In this document: one piece after another, positions 1-6,080 of the stretch
Layout: each line of letters begins with the position of its first letter
Position numbering within the stretch: position 1 is the first letter of the stretch
DNA from: Actinomycetota bacterium
GTDB lineage: Bacteria > Actinomycetota > Actinomycetes > Nanopelagicales > Nanopelagicaceae
Direction: 5' to 3'
NCBI GenBank assembly: GCA_009700365.1
Contig: WLME01000049.1
Span: forward strand, 1 to 7,771
DNA: 7,771 nucleotides
Notes under the pieces: generated by a model
Database searches by the model: none
What the model saw: only the letters and a program-made list of their open reading frames with translations
Told to the model about the DNA's origin: nothing
Translations under genes and position numbers: made by a program

Positions 1-1
1 A

Positions 2-430
2 TCTGCTGATTACACAGTTGCCGATGCTCTTGCCGCAGTTCGCCAGAGCGAAATTTCCCCCGCTCTAGCATCACAAATATTTGTTGCGCGACAACCTCTT
101 GAGACGCCTACCGGTCGCTTCATCGGGATGGTGCATTATCAGCGCCTTCTTCGTGAGCCGCCATCAACGCTATTGGGTTCCATCGTTGATACCAACACAA
201 AGGGCGTTAATCCCGACGCATCCTTGCATTCTGTTTCGTCATACTTAGCTAGTTACAACTTGCTCTCACTGCCCGTTGTTGATGCAAACGAGCGCCTACT
301 CGGAGCCGTAACTGTTGATGACGTACTTGATCACTTATTGCCTACTAACTGGAGACATGACCACCGAGATTCAGTAGCAACTACTACTGCTCTTGAAAAC
401 ATAGATACTAATTTCACCGAGGAGGTGTAA
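2..430 (+). CDS. CBS-domain protein, C-terminal part of a soluble MgtE-N/CBS family protein (5' truncated)
   Basis: The frame is open from base 2, so the gene begins outside the window; 142 residues are visible. They form the end of one CBS domain (roughly residues 1-60, ending near GMVHYQRLLREPPS) and a complete second one (about 61-113, with LPVVDANERLLGAVTVDDVL), then an acidic 25-residue tail. CBS pairs bind adenine nucleotides or Mg2+ and usually regulate a partner. The sequence resembles actinobacterial proteins that join an MgtE N-terminal domain to CBS domains but lack the MgtE membrane channel. Here the protein stops after CBS2 with no transmembrane segment, which fits a cytosolic regulator rather than a transporter; the unseen N-terminus is inferred. 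The DUF1003 gene follows after 2 bp, and its Shine-Dalgarno lies inside these last codons, so the two are surely co-transcribed. Confidence 0.85.
   Translation, partial: SADYTVADALAAVRQSEISPALASQIFVARQPLETPTGRFIGMVHYQRLLREPPSTLLGSIVDTNTKGVNPDASLHSVSSYLASYNLLSLPVVDANERLLGAVTVDDVLDHLLPTNWRHDHRDSVATTTALENIDTNFTEEV
421..426 (+). promoter_or_regulatory. Shine-Dalgarno site for the DUF1003 gene
   Basis: GGAGGT ends 6 nt before the ATG at 433 and lies inside the last codons of the CBS-protein gene. It is the strongest ribosome-binding site in the window and fixes the DUF1003 start. Confidence 0.85.
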
Positions 431-432
431 CG

Positions 433-927
433 ATGGCACGAAACTACGGACTAGATACACCACGTGAAACTCGTCGTTCACTTCGCGGAAATTACGATCC
501 TGAAACTTTTGGTCGCCTTTCTGAACGCTTTGCGCGATTCTTGGGTACTGCACGATTCCTGGTTTACATGACGGCTTTTGTGCTCTTCTGGGTAATCTGG
601 AATTCACTTGCTCCACGAAATGTACGCTTCGATGAGTACCCATTCATTTTCTTAACGCTCATACTTTCGCTTCAGGCTTCATATGCGGCGCCTTTAATTC
701 TGCTCGCACAAAATCGTCAGGCAGATAGAGATCGTATTGCCCTTAATGAGGACCGGGCACAGAATGCTCGAAGTATTGCAGATACTGAATATCTCACCCG
801 CGAGCTTGCAAGTTTGCGTATTGCTCTTGGTGATGTAGCCACTAGAGATTATGTACGCAATGAGCTTGGTGATGTAGCTAAAGAAATTGTTGAAGAGTTA
901 CGCAAGCCCCAGCCTGACACCAAGTAA
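433..927 (+). CDS. DUF1003 family two-helix membrane protein
   Basis: A 164-residue protein with the DUF1003 signature. A basic N-terminus (about 1-40) precedes a first membrane helix (about 41-59, rich in F, V, I and W). A short loop containing FDEYPF leads into a second helix (about 69-91), ending in the family hallmark SYAAPLILLAQNRQADRDR. The C-terminal 65 residues are charged and probably a cytoplasmic coiled coil, with LGDVA occurring twice. The biochemical role of DUF1003 is not established. Coupling to an MgtE-N/CBS gene is a recurrent actinobacterial arrangement and suggests a link to divalent-cation or envelope homeostasis, which is inference only. The start is secure because of the GGAGGT 6 nt upstream. 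The last 30 bp overlap the 3' end of the convergent mrp gene. Confidence 0.9.
   Translation: MARNYGLDTPRETRRSLRGNYDPETFGRLSERFARFLGTARFLVYMTAFVLFWVIWNSLAPRNVRFDEYPFIFLTLILSLQASYAAPLILLAQNRQADRDRIALNEDRAQNARSIADTEYLTRELASLRIALGDVATRDYVRNELGDVAKEIVEELRKPQPDTK
826..878 (+). repeat. 14-bp direct repeat inside the DUF1003 gene
   Basis: CTTGGTGATGTAGC occurs at 826-839 and again at 865-878, a 39-bp (13-codon) period in frame, each copy encoding LGDVA. It probably reflects a small tandem duplication or heptad-type repetition in the C-terminal helix rather than a regulatory site. Confidence 0.6.
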
Positions 928-2016
928 AGATTTTTCTCGTACGATTAATTTACTTACGATCTCATTTATCGCTTGAGCACTTGGGCTATCAGGTGCTGAA
1001 ATCACCACTGGCGCACCTGCATCTCCACCTTCGCGCAGTTCTGGGCTAAATGGAATCTTGCCTAACAGAGGAACGTCTCCACCAATAAGTTGGGTCAATC
1101 TGCGTGCAGTCTCTTCTCCACCGCCCTCGCCAAAGAGTGAGGTGAGTTCGCCACAGTTGGCACAGGGATAAGCAGACATATTCTCAATAACACCTATGAC
1201 GCGTTGATGTATTTGATGAGCTATGCGTCCAGCACGTTCGGCGACTTCAGCAGCAGCAATCTGTGGGGTTGTAATCACGATTATCTCTGAGGAAGGAACA
1301 AGTTGACCAAGTGAGATTGCAAGATCGCCAGTTCCTGGAGGCAGATCGATATAAAGAATGTCTAAGTCGCCCCAATATGCATCAGAGAGAAGCTGTTCAA
1401 GGACGCGATGAAGCAAAGGACCTCTGTAGGCAATTGCATCCGAGCGCTCAGGTTTAAACATCTCCATCGAAACAGTTTTTACACCAAAGGATTCAAGTGG
1501 GATGAACATCTGGTCTATCGCAGTTGGACGTTGCCCAATTAGCCCCATCAATCTAGGGATCGAATGTCCATATACATCCGCATCGAGAATTCCGACTCGC
1601 AAGCCTTTTTGCGCACTTGCAATCGCGAGATTGGCGGTGAGGGTTGACTTTCCGACTCCTCCTTTGCCTGATGCGACTCCGATAACGCGAGTAAGTGAAT
1701 CCTTTTGTGCAAACGAGATAAAGCTTTCACGACCATTACGAAGTAGCTTCTTGATATTGGCACGTTGCTCTTCGTCCATAACACCAAAAGTTATTTCAAC
1801 GGCCGAAATAGTTGGGACTGCGCTTACAGCAGCTTCTATATCTTTTGTGAGTCGATCGCGCATTGGACATCCAGAAATCGTTAAGAGAATTTCTAATTGT
1901 GCAGTTGTTCCTGCAATCGCTACTGACTTGACCATCCCGAGTTCAGGAAGAGCGCGATGAAGTTCGGGATCTTGGACTGTAGCTAGCGCTGCGTGAATCT
2001 GTTCAAGAATTGTCAT
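898..2016 (-). CDS. mrp: Mrp/NBP35 family Fe-S cluster carrier ATPase (ApbC-like)
   Basis: A 372-residue P-loop ATPase of the MinD/Mrp class, full length. Residues 1-80 are an N-terminal MIP18/DUF59-type domain. The deviant Walker A GKGGVGKS is at 117-124, with K118 the signature lysine and K123 the P-loop lysine. A switch/Walker-B region DAD is at 145-147, IDLPPGTGD at 223-231, and the CxxC pair C285/C288 is the expected bridging-cluster site of the dimer. Family members bind and transfer Fe-S clusters in the cytosol, and that role is assigned by family. Its ATG overlaps the tatB stop as ATGA with no Shine-Dalgarno, indicating translational coupling. Being last in the leftward gene run, it converges on DUF1003, and its final 10 codons overlap that gene on the opposite strand. 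Confidence 0.95.
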   Translation of the reverse strand: MTILEQIHAALATVQDPELHRALPELGMVKSVAIAGTTAQLEILLTISGCPMRDRLTKDIEAAVSAVPTISAVEITFGVMDEEQRANIKKLLRNGRESFISFAQKDSLTRVIGVASGKGGVGKSTLTANLAIASAQKGLRVGILDADVYGHSIPRLMGLIGQRPTAIDQMFIPLESFGVKTVSMEMFKPERSDAIAYRGPLLHRVLEQLLSDAYWGDLDILYIDLPPGTGDLAISLGQLVPSSEIIVITTPQIAAAEVAERAGRIAHQIHQRVIGVIENMSAYPCANCGELTSLFGEGGGEETARRLTQLIGGDVPLLGKIPFSPELREGGDAGAPVVISAPDSPSAQAINEIVSKLIVREKSLLGVRLGLA

Positions 2017-2318
2017 AAAAGATCTGGATCGATTTTGTTCTTAGTCGAGACAGAACTTTTCGAAGTGCTTTCGTCGAATACGCCGGAAAGTTGTCGCTGA
2101 ATGAAGTTTTTTGGATGTAAATCTGTCGGCTTGAGATCCTCAAATCCCGGACCTAGGTTCTCTTTTAGCTCATTTGTTGCAGATGTAGCAAAATCACGAA
2201 TCTTCTTTACATATTTCGCTGCCTCTACGGCAAATGACGGCAACTTTTCTGGACCAATAAGAATCATCGCAAGAACGGCAAGTCCAATTACTTCACCTGC
2301 GCCGAAATCAAAGAACAT
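2013..2318 (-). CDS. tatB: Sec-independent protein translocase TatB
   Basis: A 101-residue TatA/B-family protein. A short N-terminus (MFFDFGAGE, with E9 in the usual TatB acidic position) runs into a single membrane helix at about 8-21. The hinge GPEKLP is at 22-27, followed by an amphipathic helix (about 28-55) and a polar tail. The tail contains DLHPKNF, which is characteristic of actinobacterial TatB rather than TatA. TatB partners TatC in recognising twin-arginine signal peptides of folded proteins; no tatC is in this window. Placement between htrA and mrp matches the known actinobacterial order. The gap from htrA is 20 bp with only a weak AAGG upstream, so translation may rely on coupling. 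The stop overlaps the mrp start by 4 bp. Confidence 0.92.
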   Translation of the reverse strand: MFFDFGAGEVIGLAVLAMILIGPEKLPSFAVEAAKYVKKIRDFATSATNELKENLGPGFEDLKPTDLHPKNFIQRQLSGVFDESTSKSSVSTKNKIDPDLL

Positions 2319-2338
2319 AGTGGATGAACCTTACAACG

Positions 2339-3460
2339 CTACTTCGACGCCGTCAGCGTCAATTTTACAGACCCTGTTGCACTTCCACGTTTGTAGGCAA
2401 CCACGACTTCATCTCCGACGTTATGGGAACGGACTACAACAATGAGTTCTTCGGGAGAGGTAATAGATCTGTCATCTATGGCAGTAATGATGTCACCAGA
2501 CTTAAGCCCCGCCTTAGCCGCTGGGCCACCAGGCATGATTGCCTTTGCGCTCTTTGCAATCAGAGCGCCATCGCCTGAATAATTCATATCCACTGATATC
2601 CCCATTACTGGGTAGGTTGCTTTTCCACTTTTGATTAATTGATTTGCAGTCTTTCGCGCCTGATTAATAGGAATAGCAAATCCAAGACCTATCGAGCCAG
2701 ATTGACTTCCCAAACTTGCGCTGAGCGATGCGATTGCAGAGTTCACACCGATAACAGCACCAGTTGCATCAACAAGTGGTCCACCAGAGTTACCAGGATT
2801 GATAGCCGCGTCGGTCTGTAAGGCATTGATAAAAGAGTTCTCGGCGCTTGATTCACCGGCAGTTACGGCGCGATCCTTTGCACTAATGATTCCTAAAGTA
2901 ACTGTTCCTGAAAGTCCGAGTGGTGAGCCAATTGCAATAACAGAGTCTCCAACAGCGACCTTATCGCTATCGCCAAATTGAAGTGCTTTGAGTTTTGCTC
3001 CAGATATTTTAAGGACAGCTAAATCATAAGAGCTATCACGCCCGATTACTTTTGCTGGAAATGAAGTGCCATCATTGAGTTGAACTGCAATATTTCCGCC
3101 ACTTGCCACTGAAGCCGCAATGACATGGTTATTAGTCAAGATATAACCGCTGCTATCAATAACAAATCCGGATCCGGTTGCTTCTCCATCTTTAGATTTC
3201 GCATCAATTGAAACAACCGATGGCAACACTCGTTGAGCAATCTCTGCAACTGATCCTGCGGGACGTTCGATAGCTGAGGTCGAGCGTACAAGGCTGACCG
3301 AATGACCGAAGAGTGAACCTGATGAAGATGCTCCAATAGTGCCGGCAATTATTCCGACAATGATTGAGATGAGGAGAGAAGTTTTAAGTGTGACGGTGCG
3401 ACCAATTCCTGACTTACTAGGGGCAACCCACCAAGGGCCATTGTTAAATGGGGAGCTCAT
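2339..3460 (-). CDS. htrA: HtrA/DegP-like membrane-anchored trypsin-like serine protease with PDZ domain
   Basis: A 373-residue protein with a short cytoplasmic tail (1-21), one membrane anchor (about 22-44), a linker, a trypsin-like domain (about 75-275) and one C-terminal PDZ domain (about 285-372). The catalytic triad is clear: H112 in TNNHVI, D146 in YDLAVL and S225 in GNSGGP. The topology puts the protease outside the membrane, where HtrA family members degrade or refold damaged envelope proteins; the PDZ domain would bind substrate C-termini. AGGAGA 8 nt before the ATG supports the start. It lies 12 bp after the O-methyltransferase gene and 20 bp before tatB. In mycobacteria and streptomycetes the homologue follows sigE and rseA, but neither gene is present here. 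Confidence 0.94.
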   Translation of the reverse strand: MSSPFNNGPWWVAPSKSGIGRTVTLKTSLLISIIVGIIAGTIGASSSGSLFGHSVSLVRSTSAIERPAGSVAEIAQRVLPSVVSIDAKSKDGEATGSGFVIDSSGYILTNNHVIAASVASGGNIAVQLNDGTSFPAKVIGRDSSYDLAVLKISGAKLKALQFGDSDKVAVGDSVIAIGSPLGLSGTVTLGIISAKDRAVTAGESSAENSFINALQTDAAINPGNSGGPLVDATGAVIGVNSAIASLSASLGSQSGSIGLGFAIPINQARKTANQLIKSGKATYPVMGISVDMNYSGDGALIAKSAKAIMPGGPAAKAGLKSGDIITAIDDRSITSPEELIVVVRSHNVGDEVVVAYKRGSATGSVKLTLTASK

Positions 3461-3468
3461 AGAACTAT

Positions 3469-3474
3469 TCTCCT
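3469..3474 (-). promoter_or_regulatory. Shine-Dalgarno site for htrA
   Basis: Reading leftward, AGGAGA lies 8 nt before the htrA ATG and overlaps the stop codon of the O-methyltransferase gene. This supports both the chosen htrA start and read-through transcription between the two genes. Confidence 0.75.
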
Positions 3475-4099
3475 ACAACTTAGTTGCGAGTAATAAACCA
3501 TCACCCGTCGGAATAAGTGAACTCACCCACGATTCTGTGTCGTTCTTAATTGTTTTCCCAGCTTCACGCAGGGCAATAGTCTTTGGGTCTCTCTGCGCCG
3601 GATCGTGAACTTTGGAACCACCAAAGAAGTTATCGATGACAAAGACTCCACCACTTCGCAAAATTCGGTGCGCCTCAGAAATTGCAAAGCTTAAATCTTC
3701 AGGATTATGTCGAAAGACCACCACGTCATAGGCACGGTCGGTGAGTTTCGTCATTACATCCATTACGGAATTGGTAATAAGGCGGTAACGCGATTGGGCA
3801 ATACCAGCATCAGTTAGTGCCATCTTTGCGATAGATGAATGTTCCATCTCATCATCGATTGAGGTTAACGTTCCACTTGAAATCATTCCTTCGAGCAACC
3901 AGAGAGAACCGACTCCAGAACCTGTTCCGATTTCAACAACAGATTGCGCATTGAGGAGATGAGCAAGGTGACGAAGATAGGCACCCGTGCCTTGTGAAAC
4001 GTCAGTTGTTCCAATTTCTAAACCACGAGCGCGTGCTGCAATCTTTATTGCATCTTCAACAATGAAGGACTCTGAATAGGAGTGCGGATTGTTGATCAT
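3473..4099 (-). CDS. Class I SAM-dependent O-methyltransferase (COMT/CCoAOMT-like, Methyltransf_3) with altered metal site
   Basis: About 208 residues with a Rossmann methyltransferase fold. SAM motif I VVEIGTGSGVG is at about 54-64, an acidic SIDDE at about 81-85 likely holds the ribose, and the conserved tail runs from DN (156-157) through DPAQRD to a GDGLLLA end. The family methylates small hydroxylated substrates, usually with a divalent metal; the substrate is unknown. The usual IDAD/VDGD metal-ligand motif after the YD strand is replaced by FRHN (about 129-132), so the activity may differ or be lost. I chose the ATG at 4099 because it overlaps the pepA TGA as ATGA; an in-frame TTG at 4117 would add six residues but has no ribosome-binding site. 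In Mycobacterium the homologue sits beside sigE; here it directly precedes htrA. Confidence 0.87.
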   Translation of the reverse strand: MINNPHSYSESFIVEDAIKIAARARGLEIGTTDVSQGTGAYLRHLAHLLNAQSVVEIGTGSGVGSLWLLEGMISSGTLTSIDDEMEHSSIAKMALTDAGIAQSRYRLITNSVMDVMTKLTDRAYDVVVFRHNPEDLSFAISEAHRILRSGGVFVIDNFFGGSKVHDPAQRDPKTIALREAGKTIKNDTESWVSSLIPTGDGLLLATKL

Positions 4100-5577
4100 G
4101 AGAGAGACAATATCCAATCAATGAAGAATCGCACGCCGAATCCCGTGCCACCTTTAGCGTTTTCTCCCGTATCGGTCTCGCTTCGCCCAGTACCTGCAAT
4201 ATCAAGATGGAACCAACGAGAGTCTCCAACGAAATGCTCGAGGAAGAGCGCAGCCGTGACTGATCCTGCCGAATAGTCACCTTTATCTGCTGCATGGTTG
4301 AGATCTGCAATATCGCTCTCGAGTGAGTCGGTGTAATCATCGACAAGGGGCATATGCCACACACGTTCGCCTGATGATTCTCCAATTGCTACAAGTTCTT
4401 TGGCTAGTCGAGAATCTCTTGTGTAAAGAGCCGCATATTGACGGCCTAGCCCCAGAGTTGCAGATCCGGTGAGCGTTGCAATATCTACTAAATAGTCGGG
4501 ATCCAAATTCTCTACAGCATAACCAAGACCATCAGCTAAAACGAGGCGACCTTCTGCATCAGTATTTATGATCTCTACGGTAGTTCCGTCGTATTGAGTG
4601 ATGACATCTGAAGGCCTTTGCGCAGTTCCCGAGAGAGCATTTTCAGCGCACATCATAAGAACTGTTACTCGAACCTGCGGCTGTAAATCAGGAAGCGCGC
4701 TAATCGTTGCAAGTGCTGCTGCCGCGCCTGCCATATCGCTCTTCATCGCTGTCATAAATTCGTATGGACGCTTTAATGAAATTCCGCCGGTGTCAAAGGT
4801 GATTCCTTTGCCAACAATCACAACGTGCGGAAGTGCTGATGCAGCTCGCGCTTTGCCCTTTGGTACATACGACAGTTCGATAAATCGTGGACCGGGTTTG
4901 GGTGAAGAATTTCCAACCGCACGCAATCCTCCAAACTTCGCAAGGTCTTTACCTGCCAAGACGCTAATTGCAAGTCCTTTTTCTTGTGCAATCTTCTTGG
5001 CTTCTTGTGCTAACCAGAGTGGATTCTTAATATTTGATGGCGTATGGATTAAATCACGCGCCGTGTATAAAGCACGGGCAATTACTGATGCTTCTTGGAC
5101 AGCGCTCTTTTCTTTTGTTGCGAGCGCCACCGTTGCGATTTCAGAAGGTTTTCCAGTCTTTAAATTCCAGGTGTAGGCACCAAGAAGAATTGAGACTCCA
5201 TGGGCACGAATTTCAGCAGGAGATTGCGCACAGAGTGAAATGAGTTCGATTGCCTTTCCTCGAACTTTTCTACCAAGTGCTGCCCCTGCAGTGCGAAGGG
5301 ATTGCAATGAATTATCTCCAAGACCAACAAGAAGAATGCGATCGGCTGTCGATGTTTCATGGCTGACTGGAATTTCAAAGAGTTCGCCGGCTTTCGCAGA
5401 TGGCGAGAAGAAAGAAACTTCGTCAACGAGATTAATCCCAAAATACTTTTCAATCGAAGAAAGAAGTCGAGGGCTGCCAATAAAATTAATCGCCTCGTCA
5501 TCACTCTTTGTAAATCCAAGAGCTATGACATCGGCTGCGACTATTTGGTCGAGATCTGGCGCAACTGAGTGAAGAAT
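4096..5577 (-). CDS. pepA: Leucyl aminopeptidase PepA (M17 family), with a non-standard or missing start codon
   Basis: An M17 metallo-aminopeptidase that releases N-terminal residues from peptides in the cytosol as a hexamer. Reading from the ATT at 5577 gives 493 residues, the normal family length: an N-terminal macro-like domain (about 1-150) and a C-terminal catalytic domain. All expected metal and catalytic residues are visible: K257 and D262 in GKGITFDTGG, K269 in ISLK, D281 in KSDM, and D340, E342 and R344 in the NTDAEGR signature. No ATG, GTG or TTG occurs in frame between the preceding stop (5593-5595) and the TTG at 5307. Starting at that TTG would remove about 90 residues of recognisable N-terminal domain (for example RILLVGLGDN). 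The start at 5577 is therefore inferred from homology. The gene follows DUF3117 by 15 bp and overlaps the methyltransferase ATG by 4 bp. Confidence 0.85.
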   Translation of the reverse strand: MLHSVAPDLDQIVAADVIALGFTKSDDEAINFIGSPRLLSSIEKYFGINLVDEVSFFSPSAKAGELFEIPVSHETSTADRILLVGLGDNSLQSLRTAGAALGRKVRGKAIELISLCAQSPAEIRAHGVSILLGAYTWNLKTGKPSEIATVALATKEKSAVQEASVIARALYTARDLIHTPSNIKNPLWLAQEAKKIAQEKGLAISVLAGKDLAKFGGLRAVGNSSPKPGPRFIELSYVPKGKARAASALPHVVIVGKGITFDTGGISLKRPYEFMTAMKSDMAGAAAALATISALPDLQPQVRVTVLMMCAENALSGTAQRPSDVITQYDGTTVEIINTDAEGRLVLADGLGYAVENLDPDYLVDIATLTGSATLGLGRQYAALYTRDSRLAKELVAIGESSGERVWHMPLVDDYTDSLESDIADLNHAADKGDYSAGSVTAALFLEHFVGDSRWFHLDIAGTGRSETDTGENAKGGTGFGVRFFIDWILSLS

Positions 5578-5592
5578 TTTTCTACACCCGCT

Positions 5593-5772
5593 CTACTTCT
5601 TGATAAGAGCGACAGCGGCCTCAAGGGCGGCGCTGAGGTTATTTGCTTCCTGGGGATTGAGCTCCACAACAAGACGTCCGCCGCCTTCGAGCGGAATACG
5701 CATCACGAGTGAGCGAGCTTCTTTTGTTACTTCCATAGGTCCATCACCGGTACGGGGTTTCATAGCTGCCAT
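5593..5772 (-). CDS. DUF3117 family small conserved actinobacterial protein
   Basis: A 59-residue protein beginning MAAMKPRTGDGP, the invariant opening of DUF3117, followed by a beta-rich segment with RIPLEGGGRLVVEL (about 25-38) and a C-terminal helix ending in ALIKK. The family is almost confined to Actinobacteria; the Mycobacterium homologue, Rv1211 as I recall, has been described as calmodulin-like, but no function is secure. The frame is open for 16 codons further upstream. I chose the ATG at 5772 because it matches the family start and has AAGGAG 9 nt before it. Its stop codon is in the same frame as the downstream pepA reading frame, 15 bp before the inferred pepA start. Confidence 0.9.
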   Translation of the reverse strand: MAAMKPRTGDGPMEVTKEARSLVMRIPLEGGGRLVVELNPQEANNLSAALEAAVALIKK

Positions 5773-5781
5773 GGGTGGGGA

Positions 5782-5787
5782 CTCCTT
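5782..5787 (-). promoter_or_regulatory. Shine-Dalgarno site deciding the DUF3117 start
   Basis: Reading leftward, AAGGAG lies 9 nt before the ATG at 5772. It rules out the longer reading frame that would start at 5820. Confidence 0.8.
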
Positions 5788-5805
5788 GTTGTAGCTCGGT
5801 GAGGG

Positions 5806-5827
5806 ATAACTTTCTCTCAAAAGTTAT
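5806..5827. repeat. Perfect 8-bp inverted repeat upstream of DUF3117
   Basis: ATAACTTT and AAAGTTAT are separated by six bases (CTCTCA). The element lies 33-54 nt ahead of the DUF3117 ATG and overlaps the candidate -10 sequences. The stem is AT-rich and not followed by a T run, so an operator or mRNA leader hairpin is more likely than a terminator. Confidence 0.55.
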
Positions 5828-5880
5828 AGGGAGAAGTATCTCGCAATTCGAGCCATGCGTGAAATCGAGAAAATCGCTCT

Positions 5881-6072
5881 TTAGAGCCCTAAAACACCCT
5901 TGAGGCGAGCCTTTCCAGACTCAATAACAACTATTACTGACCTTTCAGGAACAGAGAGCATGGCTGCAATGTCACTACTTGATTTCGAGCGAAGGTAATG
6001 CAGGGTCAAGATGATGCGTTCTTCTTCGGGAAGCGAGGCGAGCAATTCAGCCAAGGTTTGTGGATTGCTCAT
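5881..6072 (-). CDS. Orphan sigma-70 region 4-like helix-turn-helix mini-protein
   Basis: A 63-residue protein that is almost only a sigma-70 region 4 domain. LASLPEEERIILTLHYL (about 11-27) matches the first helices, SSSDIAAMLSV (31-41) the first HTH helix, and the remainder the recognition helix ending in ARLKG. Regions 1-3 are absent, so it cannot act as a normal sigma factor. The recognition helix reads SVIVVIES, where family members usually have a basic TVKSRLxRA-type sequence, so DNA contact may be weak or altered. It could be a regulator, an anti-sigma-like decoy, or a remnant of the sigE gene that neighbours htrA in relatives. The intact frame and ATG argue for expression. There is no Shine-Dalgarno; TAACCT 8 nt upstream could give a nearly leaderless transcript. 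It lies 52 bp after the SRPBCC gene. Confidence 0.7.
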   Translation of the reverse strand: MSNPQTLAELLASLPEEERIILTLHYLRSKSSSDIAAMLSVPERSVIVVIESGKARLKGVLGL

Positions 6073-6080
6073 AGGAATAG

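Larger units (their letters stand above)
5773..5880 (-). promoter_or_regulatory. Leader/intergenic region upstream of DUF3117
   Basis: At 108 bp this is the longest non-coding gap in the leftward gene run and the most likely place for an internal promoter. Reading leftward it holds TATAAC (5828-5823) overlapping TAACTT (5826-5821), both resembling -10 elements. No convincing TTGACA-like -35 sits at normal spacing, so the promoter call is tentative. It also holds a perfect inverted repeat and the DUF3117 ribosome-binding site. Confidence 0.4.

Noticed and set aside
1502..1960. A 152-codon open frame on the + strand opposite mrp
   Set aside because: The opposite strand encodes the Mrp Walker A and DUF59 regions. 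This frame has a low-complexity, Ser/Arg/Ile-rich composition typical of antisense shadows.
4100..4117. TTG start for the O-methyltransferase, six codons upstream
   Set aside because: It has no ribosome-binding site, whereas the ATG at 4099 forms a clean ATGA overlap with pepA. The longer form is not excluded.
4598..5176. A 192-codon open frame on the + strand opposite pepA
   Set aside because: It lies wholly antisense to a well-conserved pepA with all catalytic motifs, and its translation resembles no protein family I know. It is a shadow of codon usage on the other strand.
5773..5820. Upstream start giving DUF3117 16 extra residues
   Set aside because: The extra residues (beginning MRESYPSPS) do not match the family. 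The Shine-Dalgarno lies inside them, 9 nt before the canonical MAAMKPRTGDGP start.
5806..5827. Inverted repeat as a rho-independent terminator
   Set aside because: The stem is AT-rich and no T tract follows in either direction. It also sits just ahead of a gene start rather than after a stop.
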